Below are positions 22,080-34,889 of a DNA stretch of 64,000 nt, piece by piece. Where the stretch lies: contig CAWZYM010000224.1 in assembly GCA_963966185.1 (NCBI GenBank), positions 495,501 through 559,500 of the forward strand. Reading direction: 5' to 3'. Positions within the stretch are counted from its first letter, which is position 1, and each line of letters opens with the position of its first letter. This DNA comes from Rhabditoides inermis (Eukaryota > Nematoda > Chromadorea > Rhabditida > Rhabditidae). The position numbers and the translations under genes were made by a program. Under the pieces are notes generated by a model, which was given only the letters and a program-made list of their open reading frames with translations, did no database searches and was not told where the DNA came from.

Positions 22080-22255
22080 TATGTGATATGTGGGATGTGT
22101 TGAAAGATGTCGCATCGATTCTCTCTTTCTCGGCTATTGTCGTCGCGCGTCGCATCTGAATCCTCAAACTCTCTTTCTCTCTTTCTATCACTCTCCCCCC
22201 TCTCTCTCCCTCTCTCTCCTCCCTTCTCTCTCTCTCTCTCTCTCTCCTCTCTCTA

Positions 22256-22301
<46 letters not shown>

Positions 22302-22478
22302 CGCATCGCTATCCAATTAGCCTTGTATGGCGGGGTCCGGATGACTCGACGGAAGCGAGGGCCAACCCAATCCCAGAGACCGCAAGTCACCAAGAAGTCA
22401 CCAATCGCTGCTCTGCAGTTCCGACGTTCTGCCTCGGTTATTCTCGCGATGTTGTTTCTCCGCGCAGCGGAAAACTGT

Positions 22479-22514
<36 letters not shown>

Positions 22515-22933
22515 CCACGCCCTTATCCCATCAATTGTCGGCTTGTTCTCGTGTCTTTTGAAGAGCGGGTGCTTGGCCCTGATATCTTCTTCTCTCTCTC
22601 TCTCTCTCTCTCTCTCATTCATATTCACCACCCCCTCTCATCCCTCTCATCCCTATACTTTTGACCCAACCGCCAATTCATTCTCGCGTACATCCCGGTT
22701 TTGCCTGCCTCGGATCAGTGTTTTACATCTATCTTCCAGGTGCTTTGGGTCAATGAGTGGTGCGAGAGAGAGAGAGTGCGCGAGAGAGTGCGCGAGCTGA
22801 GAGAGACGCGAGAAAGAAGGGAGAGAGTGGGAGAGAGACGGGTTACACATCCACACACACACCACGTTAGAGTGAGTGAGAGTGAGTGTGTATGCTACAA
22901 CATTTCCGCGCACCCTTCTTCTCCTTTTCTGTA

Positions 22934-22979
<46 letters not shown>

Positions 22980-23115
22980 TGTCGTCTTTGTGTTTCTCCC
23001 ACCATGCCGATTATCGCCTTTTCTCGCCACACACAAATCCGCTCCAGCCACTTTCGGCCGCCTTTCTTTCATTAGCAGCACGTCATATCGTTACATATTC
23101 GCCATCACAACACCC

Positions 23116-23154
<39 letters not shown>

Positions 23155-23524
23155 AAGAAAGAGAGGGGGCGCTTGGCTATGTGTCGTTGTTGCTTTTTCG
23201 CCCACTTTGGCGGCTCCGCCGAAAATGGTGTCATGTCGTGCGGCGTGACAATCCCAAGGGAAAAGTGTTGATTACGAATCGCAGCCGCCGCCTCGCTCCA
23301 TCCCCACAGCTGATTTCTGTTTGTTGTTTACACATTTCGCGTGTGTTTGTGATACGTTTGAGCACTCGCTGTTTTTGCATAATGTGAATGGCGGTCGGTT
23401 GAAATCGCATTTCGAATGCATGTGTACCCGCCTCGTTTTATAGTGGGCCGTTTCGGGGTCGTTTCGGATTGGAAGACGGGATCGGGATTCTCAGGGCCGC
23501 CTTCCTCTCGCAATGCCCGCCTAG
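22080..23524. repeat. Microsatellite-rich intergenic region upstream of p190RhoGAP
   Basis: Successive (CT)n tracts lie at about 22190-22300, 22482-22511, 22590-22617 and 22937-22980, and (GA)n tracts at 22765-22840 and 23117-23165. Because CT and GA tracts face each other on one strand, a transcript through here could form long hairpins. A CACACA/GTGAGT patch is near 22850-22890. The many open frames in this interval are Leu/Ser or Arg/Glu repeats read through the tracts and are not genes. The final 250 bp probably hold the p190 promoter. Confidence 0.7.
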
Positions 23525-26500
23525 ATGAACAACAACATGCAGAAAGCGATCACAGTGAGCGTGATCGGACTGAGCGGAACGGACACTCTCAAGGCGAGTC
23601 GCTTCCGGTGCATTTGTTGTTTGTTTACATTCGCGCGGCACAGTCCAGTGATATGATTTGTAAACATTGATCGAATAGTGGATTGCAGGGTCAGTGCGGT
23701 GTGGGCAAATCACTGTTGTGCAATCGGTTCGTGCGCGGATCCCACGACGACTTCTACACCGACCACTCGTCCACCCTCTCGCAGGTGTGCCTTGTTTACT
23801 TGTTTACTTGTTTGTGCATTCACTGTAGCAGTACTCGTCATGTTTTCTCCTTTCTCCCGCGAATCTCGTTTCCCGTTTCTCTGACCAATGTCACACGCGT
23901 CACTCACTCCACAACTTTCCTCTCTCTCTCTCTCACTCCCTCGTCACTCGCATTCGATCCCCTTTCACTGTGATCTATTTACACGCGCCCATTCACCCCG
24001 TGTTTCGCTCTTTTGAACTTTTATGTGTGTTGTACCCCTGAATTATTTGTGTTTTTGAATTTGAATCATTGTGAACGTGTTGCAGACCGACTTCTTCGGC
24101 TCGCCGGTTATCAACAGCGAGCACTGGCTGCTGTGGGGCGAGCGCATCCTGCCGGTCGCAGGTGATTATATCGATTGATTTATTGATTGGCATGTTTATT
24201 ATTGATTTATCGATTGATTGACGTATTTAGACGACTCGATTCGACTGCGTCTCGTCGAACACACCGAGTTTTGCGATGACGAGACGTTCGAGCCGCTCGC
24301 CGGTGAGTGAAGTGGATTGATTGAGATTATTGATTTATCGATCGATACTGAATCAATCGATTAATTCATTAATCGAATAATTGATTATCCCGTAGGTCCG
24401 TCATCGGATGCGTATTCGAAGCGAGCGACACGCACCAAACTCGAGAGCCGCGACAAGCTCATGTACATACACAAGGTGCGCTTCATTTCATTTTTGATAG
24501 TTTCTCTTTTCTGTAAACAATAACAGTAAGATATTACTGCACTGTTCATCCTGTTCCCTTCAATGCATTGTGAAAAAAACATAACATATGTGTAAATCAG
24601 TGTCTGTGTTTCTACTGCAACTATTCTTCGTTTCTCTCGAATGCGATTAGTTGCATATTGCATATTGAAACGACCGTTATACTTTTCATTGCCTACTTAC
24701 CTCTACCTACCATAATCGGTGCTCTTCGCTTGCAGGAACAGCTCGGTCTCGAGGCCGAATTCCCGCAGTGGATTCTACCAGAAGGTACGGATTATTGTAA
24801 CTGTACTGATTTAGTGTACTGTAACTGTATCATGCTAATACCCCTGATTATACGGCATCTCACCGTATGCCTCTCAGGCAAAACTATCAAGGTTTTGCTA
24901 TTAATACTATGAATAGTTGATTTTCAATATAGTACCATGCAACGTAGTAATGGTAGTGTACTATGAATCGTAAATACTATGAATCGTTCTGGTAACAATT
25001 GTAATGCTAATGTCCGTGCTTATCCGGTAACGGAGTTACCGTATCCCTACCGTATTCCAGGCAAGACCTCGGTGGATGCGTTCGTGTTTGTGTGGGATCT
25101 GGCGCGCGTCGAAGGACGCAGCTTCGATCGACAGGTGAGAGATATCGATTAGGTTTTTTAGTTTTCCGAGATTTTCAAGAGCTGATTAACCGTGTTGCTT
25201 TTTCCCATATATAAGGTGACGCTGAAGCGTGTTTGTTTCTGTTTCTATCATTGGAATTCTGACAGTCTTTCTAGGCACATTCAAATTGACTTTGTGCGCA
25301 TACAAAACGTTTTACACGTGTTTAAGGTTGCTGGGGTAGTTCTTACCTACCACGTAATTCGGGTAGGTAAACGGGATGTGATGAGACTCACTGGTTGCAG
25401 GCAATTTTCTCATCAGCACATTCATAATGACATTTCATGTATACAAAACACAAAACACGTGTTGCAGGCCGAGTTCGGTCTGTCCTTACTGAAAGAGGCA
25501 ATGAAGACGAAGCGGCCGGTGGTGGTCGCCGCGGCAAAGGCGGACGCGGAGAACGAGGAGGGCAGGAGGTGGGGGGGGGGGGGGAGAGAGAGAGAGAGAG
25601 GGGGGGAGGGAGGGAGGGAGGGAGGGAGAGAGGGAGGGAAGGAGGGAGGGAAGGAGGGAGAGGTGAAGGGATAGAGAGAAAGAGGGGGAGGGAGGCAGAG
25701 AGGGAAGGAGAGAGAGGTGGAGGGATAGAGAGATAAAAGGGAAGAGGGAGGGAGGAAATAAGAAGGAGAGTGAGTTGATGTTCATCTCCAGAATGCTGTC
25801 CCGCCTACTCGCTCGCAAGGAGTTGAAAGGCGCGCAGATTGTTACAGTCGTGAGTTTTTGTTTTTGAATATCTCACGTTTTGTTAGAAATGTTTTGCGTT
25901 GTGTAGGGTTCTGAAATGGGATTTTGTCCTGTTCAATACTTTGTATGGCGTCACATTTCAATTAAAACCTGTAACACTTCGTATAAATTACTTATTTATA
26001 GTTAACATTACCTTATCAGGTTGACGTCTCGTCTCTGAAATGCGTGAACGTCGACGAGGTGTTTCTCACGGCGGCAGTGGCTGCGGCCAAGCTGCGCTTG
26101 CCCCGCCCCCTCAAGCCCCTCCCCTACCCGGAAGCCTTCCGGATAGCCAACGAACACGCACGGATGTTGAGGTGAGTTGTTGATCAGTAGATTGTGATTA
26201 GATGATATCGATTGAGTGATAGTATCTGTGGTGTGTAATCGAGCGGAAGTGATTTTGTCAGTCATGGATGAGCAATCACTTGATCGAGTGTTTTTGTGAG
26301 ACTTTTAATGGGCCAGAGTGCAATTTGCGAATGGCTGGGTTTTTGGGGGAGTGGTAATGGTTTCGAAGGAGTGAGAGAGGGGAGATTGAGATGGCAGATC
26401 GAGATAAGGAGAGTGAGAGGAGAGGGTGGTGTGTGGTATGCAGACTATGTGTACCACACTATTTCAGGGGAGGGGAATTGGAAATTTAGCTAATCATAGT

Positions 26501-28096
26501 GTGTAAAAGGATATAATCATTCATTTATCCACAATCGCTATATCCTGACTATACAACAAGTGCATACGGTACACCACAAGTGCAAAGCGCTCGGAGAAAC
26601 ACAGTTTAGCAACGGGGATGGGCGGGTCGATTGTCGAAAGTCGATATTAGATCGATAAATCAGTCGACAATTATTCCATTTCAATCAATCAATCGTTTAT
26701 CCGGAATCGTTATATCTGAATATGACAATACAATCATGATGATATGAAGCATACAATAGTGCCTAAGATGCTGGATACATAGGCTGACGCCGGAGAAAGA
26801 CAGATAGGCTGACGAGGTTAGTGGCTGGAAGACGATACTTGATCGATAATCATTTCTGGACCATTAGAGTACCATTCTTGGTGTGTAGAGCTCCGGGTAT
26901 TCCTTTGCTTCCATGCCAATTGGTATCTCCTCGCGCCATAGCTGCTTCCACGCGAGGATACTTCCCGCCGGTTTCTCGGGAAGGGTTCTTGTCGATGACC
27001 GATCATTCGGCGGAAGCGGGGCAAAATGAAGACCCGACCGCACGCCGCGGGGAAATGAAGAAGAATAGTAGCATTCGATTTCCTTTCCATAATCCATTAG
27101 AATTGGATACCATTCTAAACGATGCTGGAGCTGGGTGTGCCTTTTCTGCCATTATAATCACAATCGTCACCGCGGGCTAGAAAGACAGCGTTATCGTGAG
27201 CTATTCCCGGGGGCTAGCTTTGCTCAAGGGTACTGGGGAAAGAACATTTCGACCCTACCGCGCGATGCGAGAGAGGAAGAAATAATAATAATACTAATAA
27301 GTAAAAAAAAGAATACAAACGAAAAGGATACAAATGCATATTTCGTAATCCTAACAGAATGTTGCGAACAACACCACCAAGCACCAGCATTCGATATATA
27401 CTATATTTACATTTTTTTTTCTCCAGCCTGGAGTACTCCGAGCTCGTCTCGGCTCGAGTGCGGAGGGACGACTGGCCACAGCGGAGAGTCAGCTGGCAGC
27501 AGTTCGAGGTAGGACAAGATGGAGACGTAGAATGAAACAGAAGTGTTTCGTTGGATATAGAACATAACATGAACATCTGAAACACATACATAAAACATAA
27601 ATTTTGACTGTTGACCAATAATTTCAAAATTATGAGATACACATTTATTGCTAATAAATATAGTATATAGAACCTCTGGCCGATTGCTTTGCGACGTTTC
27701 TATACGCAATAAATAGAACTTGTGAAACCTATTCTTCAGACATCAGGAGTGCTCACTGCAAGAGCCTTCAATGGAGAAGAGAGAAAGAGTAGATAGAGAG
27801 AGAGGGAGAGAGAAACAGAGAGAGAGAGTAGATACAGAGAGAGAAAGTAGAGAGAGAGGAGACAGACAAAGAGAGAGAGAAAGAGTAGAGAGAGAGAAAG
27901 AGTAGAGACAGACAAAGAGAGAGAGAGAGAGAGAGAGAGAGATCCCTCCCTCCGTTGCAGGCGTGCTGCCAGCAGGAGCAGCACCCCTCGTGGACGTCGT
28001 TCCGCCGTCAGTTCGGTGGCGCGGCCGCCCGTTCTGTCTACACACAGCACGTGGCAGCGATCAGGGAGTACTGGATGCAGGCAAGGTGCGTGTCAC

Positions 28097-28129
<33 letters not shown>

Positions 28130-29631
28130 TGATTCTTAGTTATTTTTTCATATCGTGCAGACCAAATGTATAGTGTTTTTGCTGAAGAGATTTTCATGTT
28201 GATAAAAAAACACTTACGTACAAGAACTTAGCTGTGAACCTACGTAGGTTCGTAAGTACAACAGACTGCACGATGATGGTCTTTCTATTTCAGACTGCAC
28301 GCGCTGCTGCCCTCTCTCTCGCGTGTCCTTCCCCTTCTGATCGACTCCGAACAGGCAGCAGAGATGGGATGGCGGGAGGCCAGCGCTGCCATACAGGTAC
28401 ACATATTTTATTTTATTTTATTTCTCACATATGCGCAATACATGAAGTTTTCATGAGCATATAAGCGAAAAATAGAAATTTCTTTACTCTTTCATCTTTT
28501 ACTTATTGTTGTGGTTCAGAGGTAGGGTCTACCAACGATAGGAGTTAAGACTAACTGTATGGATAGGAGTGTGGACATTTCAGGCGCACCCGCTCTTCCA
28601 CGACTACTTCCAGCCGATCGGACAGCTGGGTGAGTGTTTTGATGTTATTTTTCAAAATATATTTTATACATTGAAATATAAGTTTCACGCATGTATTGTC
28701 TTTGGAAAGTGTGTTTTTCTTTTAATGGTTGCTTCTTTACTTAAGAATCCGTTATTTGTACAATCAGCTACAAAAAATATCATGATATATTTAGCCTTCC
28801 AATATTTAATATACGAATATACGTGTCACGGCTATAACAGATGTGGAATGATTCTTTTTGTTTCAATATGAATGCAGGACTATCAAGATATGAAATTAAA
28901 TAATATTCAGGTCGGCAGCTGGAATATATATCCAATAATTAAAAAAAAGATTACCATTAACATTATACTATGAGTATGTTGTGAGTTGTGCAGGCCGTCA
29001 GCTGGACCCCACGTCTCCGTCGGACCCACAGCCAGTCTGGCCGAGCAGCGGAAGCCTCAGACAACAGGTGGGGGGAGGAGCGAGGAGATATAGAGATAAT
29101 ATGGATTATCATTGAAGAGTAGGATTGTCAATGTATTTTAGTCCACATGTGTTTGAAGCAGCAGATCCTAATTTATCTTGGATGCAACTCTTCCCATTGA
29201 ATGCTTATCTCGTCTTTTTGTCTGTTATTTACCCTTTTTTTTGAAATATTATGAGAATGAGAAGCTTTGTCTGAGTATTTATTATTCTGAGACGAAACCT
29301 CCAAGTTGTTTTGTTACGTGGAGCTACTCATTTTGCGTGGTTCAACTTTCAATTGTATTTATTCCAGGAGGTGGACACCCGCATTCCGGCCGAAATCCTA
29401 CTTGGCCCGGATGCGCGCGGCGTCTGGGAACAGTTCCAGGTAGGTTTGTTTGGTTGTTTACTTGTTTGTTTGTTTGTTTACTTCACATCTCATCCTGTAA
29501 TCTGTCCCCTCCATCTGTCTGCATAATTCCGTGTTTTTGCGGCGGCGAGGCAACGGCATTTCGACATGCACCTCTCTCTTTTTTGTCTTCTCCCCCCGTG
29601 TCATTTGCTGTTCCACAAATGGAAATGAGTG

Positions 29632-29672
<41 letters not shown>

Positions 29673-32600
29673 AGGGAGGGAAAGAGAGAGAGGGCCGACG
29701 ACAATGTGAATTGTGAAATTCACCCCATATGAAATGCATGTACGCGAGAGTGGAGAGTAATCCCGCCACCACGCCTCCCTCCTCTTGTAAATTATCTATT
29801 TATAGCTGCATATTCGTCACACTCTATTTATGTGTACATTTTTCTGACCTCGTCATTCTGTGCAGAATGGCGCGCATTCAATTATGCTTCTCTCTCTCTC
29901 TCTCTCTCTCTCTCGGTATGGGTTATTTGGAGGGTGGTTGGGTTGGCTGGTCGGTGCTATAAGAGACGGGACGCTTGTTGGGGTGACGTCGTGTCTCCTG
30001 TGTTCACATCATATCCATCGCCAGACGACAAGATTCAGTATACCTCCTTCTTTTATATTGTTCATATTGCGTATTGCGTTTATCTCACTACTCATAGAGA
30101 GTAACAAGGATATATCCGTTTGTTCTCAGCCGAAAACAAGAGTCTTGGATGATAACGACTGTGACCTTCTCTTTTATAGTATCATTTGTTTGGATGAATC
30201 ATTGGTTTTCGTGAGTGATTTTGGGGATTGGTGAATTGTGTATCATATTTGGCATGGAAAGTATCTCTGCATCTCTCTCGCTCCCGCTTCTCTTTTATCA
30301 CATTGTGTACGATATTGGATTTATGAATAACTGTGGAGTGGATAGGTTGTGATCCATACTTATCATATTATTCTAAATGACAACGAAATGTTGCGCATCT
30401 AGAGACTGTGTCTTGTGTTCGTATGACCAGTATGTTTCTATCCAACACCCAACATTTCTGCCGCGCAGCTTGTCTCCTTGCATTCTGTCCTGCCTTTCAC
30501 CCACCCCATGTTTCTCCTCGTATCATAGCCATATCCCCGCGCGTAGCATGCTAATTGTGTGTGTGTGGTGCGGGAAGAGAGAAGAGAAGGGAGAGGATGA
30601 GCTCGTCTCTGTGTTCAATTCGTCCTCCGCGCGGCTTGCCGCAGGGTCAGAGGAGAGAGAGAGAGAGAGAGAGAAAAGAGGGTGGAGGGTGGAGGGTGGA
30701 GGAAGCCGCAAATTGCCCCGAAATGGGCTGCCGACAGAAGGCGAATGAGGAATTGTGTGTGGAGGAGGAGGAGAATGGAGATGTCTGGAATAGAGAGAGA
30801 GAGAGAGAGAGAGAGATAGAGGGGGGGGAGTGGGTATCGATACACTATTAGTTGTGTTCGTGTCTCTGTCTGGTAGTTCATTTGTTGCGAATGCGATTCT
30901 CTTTTTCTTCAAATTTGTCGTTGTTGCGAGAGTTTTTTGTCATCCACGCACTTCTTTTGCATCACGAACTGTTCAATAACATCAGAAATACTTTCATAAA
31001 ATGATTCGTAATTCAAATAAAACTGTATCGTAGGTTGTTTTGTCAAAAACAGATAAAGAGAGATGAGAGATGAGAGTGGATGTTTTCGAATCGCGCTCGG
31101 CATTCACACAATCCATCCCACTCCATTATGCTTGTTGGAATGGAAAAAGCGCGCGCTCCTCTCTCTCTCACACATCCTCTATTCACGCTACCGATCATGT
31201 TATGCGCATTTTATGAAAGTTTGTTGTTGAGTGGTGCTCTTCACAATATCACAATGATATCACTTTTCAAAATATGGTTCGTTTCGTTATTAGAACTTGT
31301 AGCGATCTATTCCAGCGCGAAACCCGCGAGCGCGCCCGTCGTGAGCAACTCGAGGAGGACTTTGAGCAGCTACTCAAGTGTTGCGATCAGGTAGCGATTG
31401 ATTTATTGGTTTATTTGTAAATTGTAATCTAAGCAATATTATCTAGTTCACTATAGCTATTTTGCTTTTTATAGCTAATTCTATGTATTTTATATTATAT
31501 TTTTGTCTTCCAGGTGACACCCGGTCGGCCACTCCACGAGGTCTCGCTGTTTCTACAGGTTCTGGTATCGATCGAATTATTGATTTATCGATTGATTGCA
31601 GGGCCACGCCTCGTTCGATCACGTCCCTCCGTCGGTCAGCGAACACGTCTATCAGAGACATCAGGTGGGGTTTGGTAATCATTATGACCAAACATTTATC
31701 AAAACCCTTTTTTAAATTATAGTATTAGCAGTCTGAGCCTATAAATCTATAATATAGTTTAAACTTTAATATTAAAAATAAAAACACTAATAACATTTGC
31801 TTCCTAGTCCGAGCTGACGAAGCGCGCGGAGGCCGAGTTCGGCGAGTGCCTGCTGGAACACGTGGACCTGTTCGCGGCGGCAGTCAGGAGGAGCAGAGGT
31901 TGGGGGGGGGGGGGGGGTAAAATTGGCAAAAAATTGAAAAGACCCACTATCTTCCCCATGGGGGAACAGACCACGAACGGGTGGTACGGTAACTAAGAGC
32001 ACAGTCAAATTTGAAAGAAAGTAAAACACGAGCGGTAGCAGGACTCGAACCTGCGACAGAGCGCAGTCCGCAGATTGCTAGGTTAACAGCAACCGACTGC
32101 GCCATTGAGGACGTGGCATGATCCTTTCATTGAGCGATGATCTACTGCGCGCTTGTGGTTTTTGTGAAGAAAAGTAGACAATAATGAGGCACACGCATGA
32201 GAGACGATTTGATTGTTTTCGAAAACATACGTTTCAGCTGAAAATGAATGATTTTCCTTCGCACAGTCCGTCTTTGATTGATCGCAAATCAACTAGATGT
32301 CTCAATACTAGCAAATTACACTCATCGCCTCTATGGCGCAACCGGTAAGAGATTAGCCTAGCAATCTGTTCGGCTGGGTCATGTCGCGGGTTCGAATCCA
32401 CTCTACGTCAGGTGTTTTGCTGAAACCTTGCTACCGTAGCAATGTGCCTGCGAATCATAACTTGTGTAAGATTCAGTCAATCATTTGGGATTTTTGTCCA
32501 CTTTAGAGAGGGAGAGAGAGATGAGACATTTGCATACTGATTGTCTAGGCGCGGCCGGTGGCAGCGTAGGCGCGGAAGAGCGCGAACTCGCCGTCATACG

Positions 32601-34858
32601 CGCACAACTACAGGTGGGTGGGGGTGGAGTAGTAAAAGAAGAAACTAGTAGAAATAGGGAAGGTACATCATGTACCGTAGAGGGTTGCAACTGCTACTCA
32701 CACATCAGCTAGCAGCTACATCAAACGATGAGAATGCTTTTCATGAGCTTCTTTCCTACGATCGGAAATCTTCGATACATATACATGATATTGCCACGCA
32801 CCGACAGTTGTTGGGGATTGGGTTGACGTGAAGCATCAGTTGTGTGGGGTGTTGGATAAAGATGTGTATGTTTTGTATCGGGGTCTGGGGTTTCGGTTGC
32901 GTAGTTTGTTAGGCATGTGCATGTTGGCGGATTATCGCAATGGAATTATTGTTGCGTACAAGCACTGAGTTGTTTGGGATAGTCGTGTGAAACATGGATG
33001 GTGGAGGTGGATGGAATTATTTTCCAACAGACGATTTCCGCAAATTCGCACTGCTAATGTTTTGTTATTGGGGTGAAACGTAAAACTTGTGAAAAGAATA
33101 AGTGTATTAAAAACATTTTATACTATGTATTTCATACATTTTATACATTTTTTTCGATCTGATCCGAATTGATTTTCAATTTTTGACTAACAATATTAGA
33201 TAAACGTGAAACGTATTTATTGTCATGCTTTTCATAATGTCATGTGTTATAGGAAGACGTCCGCTTCCGCCAGCTATCGCGTCTCTTCGAATTGAGGGAG
33301 AAGATGATATCGAGGTGGGACACAAGTATCATCATGAACTAATTATTCCTACTTTCCTACTTTTTCCACATTCCTACTTTAAAGGATGTATCTGGACAAT
33401 GTATTATTCCCTGATCTTCAAGATGGGGTTGTTTTCGTTCTCTTTAATGAAGACAAGTTTTGAAGTTCTGTTTGCGCAGAAAAAATGTTAAAAATACAAA
33501 CAATTTTTCCACGTTGATGCAATTTCAAATCCTTTAACATCGTTTTATTTGTATCATGAGCGTTTTATAGTTGTTCTAGCCCTTTTTCTAACATGTAAGT
33601 GATTAGTGCGACAGTGAATAAGCTCTTTTTCAGATGGGGCGGTTTCCTGGCGCGTCCCCTGGTGCAGCAGTGTCCAGCCAGAGGAAGATGCGCGGATGCG
33701 GCGGCTGGAGATGTACTCGCAGCATACTTCACAAGGTATGAAATTTATGAAGGGGTGGAGGATGTCATGGTCAGCTGTAACGATTCGGGATTCGGCTCTC
33801 ACTCTGGTAGAGTTGATAGATCAATGGAGAGAATGAGGAAAAAGAGAAAGAGAATCAGAAGAAAGAGTAAGACAGACAGAACACAGAGCCGTCCTTTCCA
33901 GTGTTTCTGAAGAAGAGGGTAGAGGGTTTGGATCAATAGAGAGAATGAGAGAGAGAGAGAGAGTGAGAGTGAGAGAGGGAGGGAGGGAGAAAGGAGAGAC
34001 AGACAGACATACAGATCCTTGCAGACGCGCGGGCGACTGGTGCGCTCACTCTGTGGAGATGGTCGCGTACGGCGAGCCCGCGCTCGTCCGACAGTTTGTC
34101 ACCGATATACAGGTACGGGAGGGTTCTCTAGGGTCTACCTGTCCGTGATGTATCACACTCTTACACCCCAGTTTAGTGACAAGTGGACGTATATGTTTCA
34201 GGGTGTTATTATATGTGACTGTCGGATATCTGTGTAATAACTCATTGGTATAATTTACAGTCGTTATAATCCAAGGCTCTGTCTTGGCTGAGAACAATTG
34301 GTACGGCTATATCCTTGTTACTCTCTATGAGTAGTGAGATAAACGCAATACCGACAATAAAAAACAGTCTATGATGGCTATGCGTTCAGTGTGTGGTTCG
34401 TGGGGAGGCGGTGGAGAGCGGTTGCGGGCTGGTGGAGATCCGCTGTCTGTGTGGGGAGGAGGAGGAGATGGAGGGAGCAGGGGGAGGAGCAGGGGGAGGG
34501 AGACAGTGGACGCGCGTGCATCTGATAGGTGGGTGATGGCTTCTTGTTACTTGAGTAGCTCTCTGTGTCTCTAGTGAATGACACTATCCTCTGCAGACTC
34601 TTTCTCCGTCTTGACGCCCAGCAGTCTTCATCTGAGCCTTAGCCGATAGCCCCCACTGATCGGCTATGATCTATACAGATTATTTGCAGACTAATGTAAT
34701 TTTGTAGACTCTGTGTCGTCTCTGACCGCGGCGCAGCAGGCGGATCCGTCCGCCTCCGCCCTCCCCGACCTATACGTGCTGGTGTGCGACCCGGCACACT
34801 ATGATCTTATGCCCTACCTGCATCAACAGGTGAGTGGGAGAGAGAGAGAGTGAGAGAT

Positions 34859-34889
<31 letters not shown>

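Noticed and set aside
22090..23271. Many Ser/Leu- or Arg/Glu-rich open frames upstream of p190
   Set aside because: They are translations of (CT)n/(GA)n tracts with no start context, splice sites or conserved sequence.
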